A stretch of 64,000 nt of DNA, taken from assembly GCF_014648815.1 (NCBI RefSeq), contig NZ_BMRV01000014.1, positions 124,001 to 188,000 of the forward strand, given 5' to 3'. This DNA comes from Streptomyces flaveolus (GTDB taxonomy: Bacteria; Actinomycetota; Actinomycetes; Streptomycetales; Streptomycetaceae). The notes under the pieces are model-generated. The model saw only the letters and a list, made by a program, of their open reading frames with translations, made no database searches and was not told where the DNA came from. Position 1 is the first letter of the stretch. The number at the start of each line of letters is the position of its first letter. Shown here one piece after another: positions 16,936-26,515 of this stretch. The translations under genes were made by a program, and so were the position numbers.

Positions 16936-18882
16936 ATGTCCGCTCCACCCACCCCTTCCTCCCGACCCACCGTCACCGAACGTGAGGCCCGTCAGGTGGC
17001 GGAGGCTGCCCGGGAACAGGACTGGCGCAAGCCCAGCTTCGCCAAGGAGTTGTTCCTCGGCCGCTTCCGCCTCGACCTCCTCCACCCCCACCCGGTCCCG
17101 GCCGACGAGCACGTCCAGCGCGGCGAGGAGTTCCTCGCCAAGCTCCGCGACTTCTGCGAGACGAAGATCGACGGGTCCGTCATCGAACGCGACGCGCGGA
17201 TCCCCGACGAGGTGATCACGGGGCTGAAGGAGCTGGGCGCCTTCGGCATGAAGATCGGTACCAAGTACGGCGGACTCGGCCTCACCCAGGTGTACTACAA
17301 CAAGGCCCTCGCCCTGGTCGGATCCGCGAATCCGGCGATCGGCGCGCTGCTCTCCGCCCACCAGTCGATCGGCGTACCGCAGCCGCTGAAGATGTTCGGC
17401 ACCCAGGAGCAGAAGGACACGTTCCTGCCGCGCTGCGCCCGCACCGACATCTCGGCGTTCCTGCTCACCGAACCGGACGTCGGCTCCGACCCGGCCCGCC
17501 TCGCGACCTCCGCCGTACCGGAGGGCGACGAGTACGTCCTCGACGGCGTGAAGCTGTGGACGACCAACGGCGTCGTCGCGGACCTGCTGGTCGTCATGGC
17601 CCGCGTCCCCAAGTCCGAGGGCCACAAGGGCGGCATCACCGCCTTCGTCGTGGAGGCCGCCTCCGAGGGCATCACCGTCGAGAACCGCAACGCCTTCATG
17701 GGCCTGCGCGGCCTGGAGAACGGCGTCACCCGCTTCCACCGGGTCCGCGTCCCCGCCGCCAACCGCATCGGCCCCGAGGGAGCCGGCCTCAAGATCGCCC
17801 TGACCACCCTGAACACCGGCCGCCTCTCGCTGCCCGCCATGTGCGTCGGCGCCGGCAAGTGGTGCCTGAAGATCGCCCGCGAGTGGTCGGCGGCGCGCGA
17901 GCAGTGGGGCAAGCCGGTCGCCCTGCACGAGGCGGTCGGCGCCAAGATCTCCTTCATCGCGGCGACCACCTTCGCCCTGGAGGCCGTCGTGGACCTCTCC
18001 TCCCAGATGGCCGACGAGGACCGCAACGACATCCGCATCGAGGCCGCCCTCGCCAAGCTCTACGGCTCCGAGATGGCGTGCCGGATCGCCGACGAGCTGG
18101 TCCAGATCCGCGGCGGACGGGGCTTCGAGACCGCCGCCTCCCTCGAAGCCCGCGGGGAGCGCGCGGTGCCCGCCGAGCAGCTCCTGCGCGATCTGCGGAT
18201 CAACCGCATCTTCGAGGGCTCCACGGAGATCATGCACCTGCTGATCGCCCGCGAGGCGGTCGACGCCCACCTGTCGGTCGCCGGAGACCTGATCGACCCG
18301 GACAAGTCCCTGTCCGACAAGGCGAGGGCCGGTGCACAGGCGGGCGTCTTCTACGCCAAGTGGCTGCCGAAACTGGTCGCCGGACCGGGCCACCTCCCGC
18401 GCTCCTACGCCGAATTCCACCCCACGGGCCACGTCGACCTCTCCGGACACCTCAGGTACGTCGAACGCACCGCCCGCAAGCTCGCCCGGTCCACCTTCTA
18501 CGCCATGTCCCGCTGGCAGGGCCGGATGGAGACCAAGCAGGGCTTCCTGGGCCGCATCGTCGACATCGGCGCCGAGCTGTTCGCCATGAGCGCCGCCTGC
18601 GTCCGCGCCGAGCACCTGCGCGCGAAGGGCGACCACGGCCGCGAGGCCTACCAGCTCGCCGACGCCTTCTGCCGCCAGGCCCGCATCCGCGTCGAAGAAC
18701 TCTTCGGCCGGCTGTGGACCAACACCGACGACCTCGACCACAAGGTCGTCAAGGGCGTCCTGGGCGGCGCCTACGAGTGGCTGGAGCAGGGCGTCGTCGA
18801 CCCGTCCGGCCAGGGCCCCTGGATCGCGGACGCGACACCCGGGCCGAGCACCAGGCAGAACGTCCACCGCCCCATCCCCTGA
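16936..18882 (+). CDS. Acyl-CoA dehydrogenase (large FadE-type)
   Basis: A 648-residue FAD flavoprotein that would introduce a 2,3 double bond into an acyl-CoA. The N-terminal helical, middle beta (AFLLTEPDVGSDPARLATSA) and C-terminal helical domains are in order, with the IFEGSTEIMHLLIAREAV block near 430. A further 200 residues follow the standard core, as in large FadE proteins. ATG 16936 is preferred over ATG 16909 because GAGGTGA stands just before it. It is a single gene, divergent from the repressor and closed by the hairpin at 18887. No link to the xyloglucan genes is evident. Confidence 0.92.
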   Translation: MSAPPTPSSRPTVTEREARQVAEAAREQDWRKPSFAKELFLGRFRLDLLHPHPVPADEHVQRGEEFLAKLRDFCETKIDGSVIERDARIPDEVITGLKELGAFGMKIGTKYGGLGLTQVYYNKALALVGSANPAIGALLSAHQSIGVPQPLKMFGTQEQKDTFLPRCARTDISAFLLTEPDVGSDPARLATSAVPEGDEYVLDGVKLWTTNGVVADLLVVMARVPKSEGHKGGITAFVVEAASEGITVENRNAFMGLRGLENGVTRFHRVRVPAANRIGPEGAGLKIALTTLNTGRLSLPAMCVGAGKWCLKIAREWSAAREQWGKPVALHEAVGAKISFIAATTFALEAVVDLSSQMADEDRNDIRIEAALAKLYGSEMACRIADELVQIRGGRGFETAASLEARGERAVPAEQLLRDLRINRIFEGSTEIMHLLIAREAVDAHLSVAGDLIDPDKSLSDKARAGAQAGVFYAKWLPKLVAGPGHLPRSYAEFHPTGHVDLSGHLRYVERTARKLARSTFYAMSRWQGRMETKQGFLGRIVDIGAELFAMSAACVRAEHLRAKGDHGREAYQLADAFCRQARIRVEELFGRLWTNTDDLDHKVVKGVLGGAYEWLEQGVVDPSGQGPWIADATPGPSTRQNVHRPIP

Positions 18883-18886
18883 CACC

Positions 18887-18933
18887 CGGGCCCTGTCGTC
18901 ACCGCCTCGCCCGCACGGCGACGACAGGGCCCG
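18887..18933 (+). terminator. Terminator after acyl-CoA dehydrogenase gene
   Basis: A perfect 14-base-pair stem (18887-18900 with 18920-18933) around a 19-base loop that can itself form three more pairs; it begins four bases after the stop. Confidence 0.75.
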
Positions 18934-19007
18934 CCCCGGTTGCCCCGCGCCACCCGCCCGAGGGACGCGCTGTCCTCACCGAGGGCGGTTACGGCCACAA
19001 TGGGGGA

Positions 19008-20264
19008 ATGAGCGACAGTCCAGCCCCACTCGCCGACCCGCACCTCGTCTACGACCCGGTGGCGGGCGACGGCCCGAAGGACGTGGTGATCCTCGGGTCC
19101 ACCGGGTCGATCGGGACCCAGGCCATCGACCTCGTGCTGCGCAACCCGGACCGCTTCCGGGTGACCGGCCTGTCCGCCAACGGCGGCCGGATCGCCCTCC
19201 TCGCCGAGCAGGCGTACCGGCTGAAGGTACGGACCGTCGCCGTGGCCCGCGAGGACGTCGTACCGGCGCTTCGGGAGGCGCTCGGAGCCCAGTACGGCAC
19301 CGGGGAGCCGCTCCCCGAGATCCTCGCCGGACCGGACGCGGCCACGCAGCTCGCCGCCTCCGACTGCCACACCGTCCTCAACGGCATCACCGGCTCCATC
19401 GGGCTCGCCCCGACCCTGGCCGCCCTGGAGGCGGGCCGCACCCTCGCGCTCGCCAACAAGGAGTCGCTCATCGTCGGCGGCCCGCTGGTCAAGGCCCTCG
19501 CCAAGCCCGGGCAGATCATCCCGGTGGACTCCGAGCACGCCGCCCTCTTCCAGGCACTCGCGGCCGGCACCCGCGCCGACGTGCGCAAGCTGGTCGTCAC
19601 CGCGTCCGGCGGCCCGTTCCGGGGGCGTACGAAGGAACAGCTGGCGGCCGTCACCGTCGAGGACGCCCTCGCCCACCCCACCTGGGCCATGGGCCCGGTG
19701 ATCACGATCAACTCCGCCACCCTCGTCAACAAGGGCCTGGAGGTGATCGAGGCCCACCTCCTCTACGACATTCCCTTCGACCGCATTGAGGTGGTCGTGC
19801 ACCCGCAGTCGTATGTCCACTCGATGGTTGAGTTCACGGACGGATCGACACTGGCCCAGGCGACGCCCCCCGACATGCGCGGGCCCATCGCCATCGGCCT
19901 CGGCTGGCCCGAACGCGTCCCCGACGCCGCCCCCACCTTCGACTGGAGCAAGGCCTCGACGTGGGAGTTCTTCCCGCTCGACAACGAGGCCTTCCCCTCG
20001 GTGAACCTGGCCCGGCACGTCGGGGCGCTCGCGGGCACGGCCCCGGCGGTGTTCAATGCGGCCAACGAGGAGTGCGTCGAGGCGTTCCGCTCCGGCGCGC
20101 TGCCGTATCTCGGGATCATGGAGACCGTCACGCGGGTGGTCGAGGAACACGGCACCCCCCGTACGGGAACCTCGCTCACCGTCGCGGACGTCCTCGAAGC
20201 GGAGACCTGGGCGCGCGCCCGGGCCCGGGAACTGGCGGCACAGACGGCGGAGGCCCGTGCATGA
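19008..20264 (+). CDS. dxr: 1-deoxy-D-xylulose 5-phosphate reductoisomerase
   Basis: A 418-residue enzyme making 2-C-methyl-D-erythritol 4-phosphate from DXP with NADPH, the committed step of the non-mevalonate isoprenoid pathway. VVILGSTGSIGTQAIDL is the NADPH-binding loop; LANKESLIVGG and VDSEHAALFQ carry the metal and substrate residues; PTWAMGPVITINSATLVNKGLE is the conserved catalytic block. A 26-residue N-terminal extension precedes the fold, as is common in Streptomyces. It overlaps the metalloprotease gene by four bases, and ispG, a later step of the same pathway, is two genes away. Confidence 0.97.
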   Translation: MSDSPAPLADPHLVYDPVAGDGPKDVVILGSTGSIGTQAIDLVLRNPDRFRVTGLSANGGRIALLAEQAYRLKVRTVAVAREDVVPALREALGAQYGTGEPLPEILAGPDAATQLAASDCHTVLNGITGSIGLAPTLAALEAGRTLALANKESLIVGGPLVKALAKPGQIIPVDSEHAALFQALAAGTRADVRKLVVTASGGPFRGRTKEQLAAVTVEDALAHPTWAMGPVITINSATLVNKGLEVIEAHLLYDIPFDRIEVVVHPQSYVHSMVEFTDGSTLAQATPPDMRGPIAIGLGWPERVPDAAPTFDWSKASTWEFFPLDNEAFPSVNLARHVGALAGTAPAVFNAANEECVEAFRSGALPYLGIMETVTRVVEEHGTPRTGTSLTVADVLEAETWARARARELAAQTAEARA

Positions 20265-21565
20265 CGACCCTGATGTTCATCCTCGGCATAGTCCTCTTCG
20301 CGGTCGGCCTGCTGTTCTCCATCGCCTGGCACGAGCTGGGCCACCTCTCCACGGCCAAGATGTTCGGCATCCGCGTACCGCAGTACATGGTCGGCTTCGG
20401 ACCGACGATCTTCTCGCGGAAGAAGGGCGAGACCGAGTACGGCGTCAAGGCCATCCCGTTCGGCGGCTACATCCGCATGATCGGCATGTTCCCGCCCGGT
20501 CCCGACGGCCGGATGGAGGCCCGCTCCACCTCGCCCTGGCGCGGCATGATCGAGGACGCCCGCTCGGCGGCCTTCGAGGAACTCCAGCCCGGTGACGAGA
20601 AGCGCCTGTTCTACACGCGCAAGCCGTGGAAACGGGTCATCGTCATGTTCGCCGGCCCGTTCATGAACCTGATCCTCGCGGTGGTGCTGTTCCTCACGGT
20701 GCTGATGGGCTTCGGCATCTCGCAGCAGACCACCACCGTCAGCTCCGTCTCCCAGTGCGTCATCTCGCAGAGCGAGAACCGCGACGACTGCGCCAAGTCC
20801 GACCCGGCCTCCCCGGCCGCGGCGGCCGGCCTGAAGGCGGGCGACAAGATCGTCTCCTTCGACGGCGTCCGCACCGACGACTGGGACAAGCTGTCCAACC
20901 TGATCCGCGCCACCCCCGGCGAGGAGGTGCCGATCGTCGTCGAGCGCGGCGGCCAGGAGGTCACCCTCCACGCCCACATCGCCACCAACCAGGTCGCCAA
21001 GAAGGACTCCCACGGACAGATCGTCCAGGGCGAGTACGTCACCGCCGGCTTCCTCGGCTTCAGCGCGGCCACCGGCGTGGTGAAACAGGACTTCGGCCAG
21101 TCCGTGACCTGGATGGGCGACCGCATCGGCGACGCCGTCGACTCCCTCGCCGCCCTGCCCGGCAAGATCCCCGCGCTGTGGGACGCCGCCTTCGGCGACG
21201 GCCCCCGCGAGGCCGACTCCCCGATGGGCGTCGTCGGCGCCGCCCGGGTCGGCGGCGAGATCGCCACGCTGGACATACCGCCCACCCAGCAGCTGGCCAT
21301 GTTCGTCATGCTGGTCGCCGGCTTCAACCTCTCCCTGTTCCTCTTCAACATGCTCCCGCTGCTGCCGCTCGACGGCGGCCACATCGCGGGCGCGCTGTGG
21401 GAGTCGCTGCGCCGGAGCACCGCCAAGGTGCTGCGCCGGCCCGACCCGGGCCCCTTCGACGTGGCGAAGCTGATGCCGGTGGCGTACGTGGTGGCGGGCG
21501 TGTTCGTCTGCTTCACCCTGCTCGTCCTGGTCGCGGACGTGGTGAATCCCGTACGGATCAGCTGA
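20261..21565 (+). CDS. RseP/Rip1-type site-2 intramembrane metalloprotease
   Basis: A 434-residue membrane protease of the M50 family. The zinc motif HELGH starts at His24 in the first hydrophobic segment, a single PDZ domain follows (about 185-250, AAAAGLKAGDKIVSFDG), and the C-terminal segments contain NLSLFLFNMLPLLPLDGGH with the third zinc ligand. Members release membrane-anchored anti-sigma factors or signal peptides by intramembrane cleavage. ATG 20261 overlaps the dxr stop. The dxr-protease-ispG order is conserved in actinomycetes as far as I recall; the substrate here is unknown. Confidence 0.93.
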   Translation: MTTLMFILGIVLFAVGLLFSIAWHELGHLSTAKMFGIRVPQYMVGFGPTIFSRKKGETEYGVKAIPFGGYIRMIGMFPPGPDGRMEARSTSPWRGMIEDARSAAFEELQPGDEKRLFYTRKPWKRVIVMFAGPFMNLILAVVLFLTVLMGFGISQQTTTVSSVSQCVISQSENRDDCAKSDPASPAAAAGLKAGDKIVSFDGVRTDDWDKLSNLIRATPGEEVPIVVERGGQEVTLHAHIATNQVAKKDSHGQIVQGEYVTAGFLGFSAATGVVKQDFGQSVTWMGDRIGDAVDSLAALPGKIPALWDAAFGDGPREADSPMGVVGAARVGGEIATLDIPPTQQLAMFVMLVAGFNLSLFLFNMLPLLPLDGGHIAGALWESLRRSTAKVLRRPDPGPFDVAKLMPVAYVVAGVFVCFTLLVLVADVVNPVRIS

Positions 21566-21585
21566 CGTCCCCACGGTCCGGCGAG

Positions 21586-21624
21586 AGGCCCGATCCGGGG
21601 AGCATGTCCCTCCGGACCGGGCTT
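21586..21624 (+). terminator. Weak hairpin after the metalloprotease gene
   Basis: GCCCGATCCGG (21588-21598) pairs with CCGGACCGGGC (21612-21622) with one A-C mismatch and a 13-base loop; two outer pairs extend it. It lies in the 210-base gap before ispG and may separate transcripts. Confidence 0.4.
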
Positions 21625-21775
21625 CACGCATGTCATGGGGCAGATGGATGCCATCGGGTGGATTCCCCGTACGCTGTGTGCCGGGGGTTCAGGTCCGTGC
21701 CGTAATCTCGTTGGGGCCGGAGCCCGCCGCTGACCGGGGCCGGATCTTGATCCAAGACTTGGGGTTGCACAGCAG

Positions 21776-22933
<1,158 letters not shown>

Positions 22934-22992
22934 GGCTTCGCGCCCGTCGGCTTCTCAGGGCCGGCCCGGGTGCTTGGGACGCTCCGGATGAT

Positions 22993-23066
22993 TCCAGCCG
23001 GTCCGGCGTTCGAGGACGCGGCCCGTTCAGGGCCGAAGCGGGGCCCGGGGGCGGCAGCCCCCGGAC
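22993..23066. repeat. Dispersed Streptomyces intergenic repeat with two hairpins
   Basis: The text GTCCGGCGTTCGAGGACGCG, followed by GGCCCGTTCAGGGCC and a GC-rich hairpin (23045-23052 with 23057-23064, loop GGCA), matches an intergenic element I know from many Streptomyces genomes. The second hairpin is 8 base pairs and probably ends ispG transcription. That it is dispersed is recalled knowledge; only one copy is in this window. Confidence 0.6.
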
Positions 23067-23181
23067 GGCACGGCACCCGACCCGCACCGGTGAGCACGCG
23101 GCAACAGCAGGCGGGGCGACGCCACTCGGCATCCGCAGGTACAGTGCGGAGATCAGCAGATCTTAGGGTGAGGCCCCGCAC

Positions 23182-24030
23182 GTGTTGACGCAGACCACCT
23201 CCCGCGTGCTCGAACCGAGCGACCTGGACGCCGCGCTCGCCGTCCTCGACCGCGAGCCGGTCGCCAACGCCTTCGTGACCGCCCGGGTGCAGATCGCGGG
23301 CCTCGACCCGTGGCGCCTCGGCGGCGAGATGTGGGGCTGGTACGAGGACGGCATGCTGACCTCCCTGTGCTACGCGGGCGCCAACCTCGTCCCCATCTGC
23401 GCCACCCCGCGTGCCGTCCGCGCCTTCGCCGACCGTGCCCGGCGGGCCGGCCGCCGCTGCTCCTCCATCGTCGGCCCCGCCGAGTCCACCGCCCAGCTGT
23501 GGCGGCTCCTCGAACCCGGCTGGGGCCCGGCCCGCGAAGTCCGCGGCCGGCAGCCCCTCATGGTCACCGACCGCATGACCGCCGACGTCGCCCCCGATCC
23601 CCGCGTCCGCCGGGTCCGCAAGGACGAGATGGAGCGGATCATGCCGGCCTGCGTGGCGATGTTCACCGAGGAGGTCGGCATCTCCCCGCTGGCCGGCGAC
23701 GGCGGACTGCTCTATCAGGCCCGGGTCGCCGAACTCGTCGGCTCCGGCCGCTCCTTCGCCCGGTTCGACAGCGACGGGCGGGTCGTCTTCAAGGCCGAGA
23801 TCGGCGCCGCCACCGACCGCGCCTGCCAGATCCAGGGCGTATGGGTGGCCCCCGAGTACCGGGGACGGGGACTCGCCGCCCCCGGCATGGCGGCCGTCCT
23901 GCGCTACGCCCTCGCCGACGTGGCCCCGGTGGTGAGCCTGTACGTGAACGACTTCAACACCGCGGCCCGGCGGACGTACCGGCGGGTGGGCTTCCAGGAG
24001 GTCGGTTCCTTCATGAGCGTGCTGTTCTGA
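23182..24030 (+). CDS. GNAT-family N-acetyltransferase with N-terminal DUF4081-like domain
   Basis: A 282-residue protein. The first 130 residues (EPSDLDAALAVLDREPVANAFVTARVQ) match the domain that precedes the acetyltransferase fold in a conserved actinobacterial family. The C-terminal GNAT core has the acetyl-CoA loop VAPEYRGRGLAAPGM and the closing VNDFNTAARRTYRRVGF block. GTG 23182 has AGGGTGAGG upstream. The substrate is unknown; the family usually sits between ispG and proS. It is probably cytoplasmic, with no signal or membrane segment. Confidence 0.85.
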   Translation: MLTQTTSRVLEPSDLDAALAVLDREPVANAFVTARVQIAGLDPWRLGGEMWGWYEDGMLTSLCYAGANLVPICATPRAVRAFADRARRAGRRCSSIVGPAESTAQLWRLLEPGWGPAREVRGRQPLMVTDRMTADVAPDPRVRRVRKDEMERIMPACVAMFTEEVGISPLAGDGGLLYQARVAELVGSGRSFARFDSDGRVVFKAEIGAATDRACQIQGVWVAPEYRGRGLAAPGMAAVLRYALADVAPVVSLYVNDFNTAARRTYRRVGFQEVGSFMSVLF

Positions 24031-24084
24031 CCCCGGCCGATCACCCCCGGCACACAGCCGCGTCACCCCTGTAGGCTCCCCGCC

Positions 24085-24618
24085 ATGGACCTCGTCATCG
24101 GCCCCTTGGACCTGTCGGCGCACGTCGACGAGGCCCTTGCCGTCCAAGCCGCCGCCTTCGGTCTCGGCCCGGACGAGGTGGCCGTCCGCCGCCAGATCGT
24201 CCTGCGCCACATGACCTACCCCGGCGCCCGCGCCCTCGGCGCCACCACTCCCGACGGGGATCTCGCCGGCTTCGTCTACGGCATGCCCAACGACCGCACC
24301 CACTGGTGGTCCACCGTCGTCGAGCCGTACCTCCGCGCCCAGCACAACGAGGCCTGGCTCGACGACTCCTTCGTCATCACCGAACTGCACGTCCACCCGG
24401 CCCACCAGAACCGCGGCGCGGGCCGCTCACTGATCACCACGATCACCGACACCGCCGCCGAGCCCCGCTCGATCCTCTCCGCGATCGACACCGAGAGCCC
24501 CGCCCGGGGCCTCTACCGCTCCCTCGGCTACACCGACCTCGCCCGCCAGGTCCTGTTCCCCAGCGCGCCCCGGCCGTACGCCGTGATGGGCGCGCACCTT
24601 CCCCTGCGCAGGCCCTAA
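24085..24618 (+). CDS. GNAT-family N-acetyltransferase
   Basis: A 177-residue single-domain GNAT protein. The motif HVHPAHQNRGAGRSLI binds acetyl-CoA, and ALDTESPARGLYRSLGY-like sequence near the C-terminus closes the fold. The N-terminus starts MDLVIGPLDLSAHVDEALA. It lies 54 bases after the previous acetyltransferase and 106 bases before proS, and may be co-transcribed with the former. The substrate cannot be assigned. Confidence 0.85.
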   Translation: MDLVIGPLDLSAHVDEALAVQAAAFGLGPDEVAVRRQIVLRHMTYPGARALGATTPDGDLAGFVYGMPNDRTHWWSTVVEPYLRAQHNEAWLDDSFVITELHVHPAHQNRGAGRSLITTITDTAAEPRSILSAIDTESPARGLYRSLGYTDLARQVLFPSAPRPYAVMGAHLPLRRP

Positions 24619-24667
24619 CCGATTTCCGCCGGGATGGACCGCCCGGTTAACCTCCTGCCAACACCCT

Positions 24668-24706
24668 CCTCCACTCTCGGCTCCGCCCGAGCGGGGGGAC
24701 CCCCAT
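24668..24706. repeat. Short dispersed Streptomyces intergenic motif upstream of proS
   Basis: The sequence around CTCGGCTCCGCCCGAGCGGG, ending GGGGGGACCCCC, matches a motif I recall upstream of many Streptomyces genes. It can fold (CTCGG with CCGAG; GGGGG with CCCCC). It sits just before the proS ribosome-binding site (CAGGAG, 24710-24715). Confidence 0.5.
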
Positions 24707-24724
24707 CAGCAGGAGTCTCGAACC

Positions 24725-26428
24725 ATGGCCAACGCACCGGTCCAGCGCATGTCGAAGTTGATGGCGAAGACGCTGCGCGACGACCCGGCGGACGCCGAGG
24801 TCCTCAGCCACAAGCTGCTGGTCCGCGCCGGTTACGTGCGCCGCACCGCCGCCGGCCTGTGGAGCTGGCTGCCGCTCGGCAAGAAGGTCCTCGGCAACAT
24901 CGAGCGCATCGTCCGCGAGGAGATGGACGCCATCGGCGCCCAGGAAGTGCAGCTCCCCGCCCTGCTGCCGCGCGAGCCGTACGAGGCCACCGGCCGCTGG
25001 GAGGAGTACGGCCCCGAGCTGTTCCGCCTCCAGGACCGCAAGGGCGGCGACTACCTCCTCGGCCCCACCCACGAGGAGATCTTCACCCTGCTGGTGAAGG
25101 ACCAGGCATCCTCTTACAAGGACCTGCCGGTCATCCTCTACCAGATCCAGAACAAGTACCGCGACGAGGCCCGCCCCCGGGCCGGCATCCTGCGCGGCCG
25201 CGAGTTCCTGATGAAGGACTCCTACTCCTTCGACGTCGCCGACGAGGGCCTCGCCGAGTCCTACGCCCTGCACCGCGCCGCCTACCAGCGCATCTTCGAG
25301 CGCCTCGGCCTCGACTACCGCATCTGCGCGGCCACCGCCGGCGCCATGGGCGGCTCGAAGTCCGAGGAGTTCCTCGCGCCCGCCGAGGCCGGCGAGGACA
25401 CCTTCGCGGACTGCCCGAACTGCGACTTCGCCGCCAACACCGAGGCGATCACCTACGCGCTGACGCCGGTGGACGCGGCCGGCGTGCCCGCCGCCGAGGA
25501 CATCCCGACCCCGGACACCCCGACCATCGAGACCCTCGCCGCCTCCCTCGGCGTCCCGGCCTCCGCCACGCTGAAGAACCTGCTGGTCAAGGTGGACGGC
25601 GAGATCGTCGCCGTGGGCGTCCCCGGTGACCGCGAGGTCGACATGGACAAGGTCGAGGCGCACTTCGCCCCGGCCGCCGTCGAGCTGGTCACCGCCGAGG
25701 ACTTCGTCGGCCGCCCCGACCTGGTCCGCGGCTACGTCGGCCCGCAGGGCCTGGGCGAGAAGGTGACGTACATCGCCGACCCGCGCGTGGCGCCGGGCAC
25801 CGCGTGGATCACGGGCGCCAACAAGGAGCACACGCACGCCAAGAACGTCGTGGCAGGCCGTGACTTCGAGGTCGACGCGTACGTCGACGTCGTCGTGGTC
25901 CGGGACGGCGACCCCTGCCCGAAGTGCGGCACCGGCCTGAAGCTGGACCGCGCCATCGAGATCGGCCACATCTTCCAGCTGGGCCGCAAGTACGCCGACG
26001 CCCTCAAGCTGGACGTCCTCGGCCAGAACGGCAAGCCGGCCCGCGTGACCATGGGCTCCTACGGCATCGGCGTCTCCCGCGCCGTGGCCGCCCTCGCCGA
26101 GCAGCACGCCGACGACAAGGGCCTCGTCTGGTCCAAGGAGGTCGCCCCCGCCGACGTCCACGTCGTCGCCGCCGGCAAGGCCCTGCAGACCGAGCTGGCC
26201 CTCGAGGTCTCCGACAAGCTGGCCGCCGCCGGCGTCCGCGTCCTGGTGGACGACCGGGCCGGCGTCTCCCCGGGCGTCAAGTTCACCGACGCCGAGCTCA
26301 TCGGCGTCCCGCAGATCCTGGTCGCCGGCCGCCGCTCGGCCGAAGGCGTGGTCGAGCTGAAGGACCGCCGCACCGGCGAGCGCGAGGAACTGACGGTCGA
26401 CGAGGCCATCGCCCGCCTGACGGCCTGA
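24725..26428 (+). CDS. proS: Prolyl-tRNA synthetase
   Basis: A 567-residue class II synthetase of the bacterial type with the editing (INS/YbaK-like) domain inserted between motifs 2 and 3, about residues 230-400. Motif 2 is PVILYQIQNKYRDEARPRAG followed by REFLMKDSYSFD; motif 3 is TMGSYGIGVSRAVAALAEQ. The C-terminal anticodon domain (VLVDDRAGVSPGVKFTDAELIG) is complete. It charges tRNA-Pro. AGGAG precedes ATG 24725. It is a single gene closed by the hairpin at 26439. Confidence 0.97.
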   Translation: MANAPVQRMSKLMAKTLRDDPADAEVLSHKLLVRAGYVRRTAAGLWSWLPLGKKVLGNIERIVREEMDAIGAQEVQLPALLPREPYEATGRWEEYGPELFRLQDRKGGDYLLGPTHEEIFTLLVKDQASSYKDLPVILYQIQNKYRDEARPRAGILRGREFLMKDSYSFDVADEGLAESYALHRAAYQRIFERLGLDYRICAATAGAMGGSKSEEFLAPAEAGEDTFADCPNCDFAANTEAITYALTPVDAAGVPAAEDIPTPDTPTIETLAASLGVPASATLKNLLVKVDGEIVAVGVPGDREVDMDKVEAHFAPAAVELVTAEDFVGRPDLVRGYVGPQGLGEKVTYIADPRVAPGTAWITGANKEHTHAKNVVAGRDFEVDAYVDVVVVRDGDPCPKCGTGLKLDRAIEIGHIFQLGRKYADALKLDVLGQNGKPARVTMGSYGIGVSRAVAALAEQHADDKGLVWSKEVAPADVHVVAAGKALQTELALEVSDKLAAAGVRVLVDDRAGVSPGVKFTDAELIGVPQILVAGRRSAEGVVELKDRRTGEREELTVDEAIARLTA

Positions 26429-26438
26429 TCCCACCACC

Positions 26439-26469
26439 CAGGGGCGCCCGCGACCGGCGGGCGCCCCTG
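26439..26469. terminator. Bidirectional terminator after proS
   Basis: A perfect 13-base-pair stem (26439-26451 with 26457-26469) with a five-base loop GACCG, between the convergent proS and phosphotransferase-like genes. Confidence 0.85.
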
Positions 26470-26515
26470 AGGCGTGTTCCCGCTCGCCCGGCAACCCGCG
26501 GGCCTCGGGGCCGCC

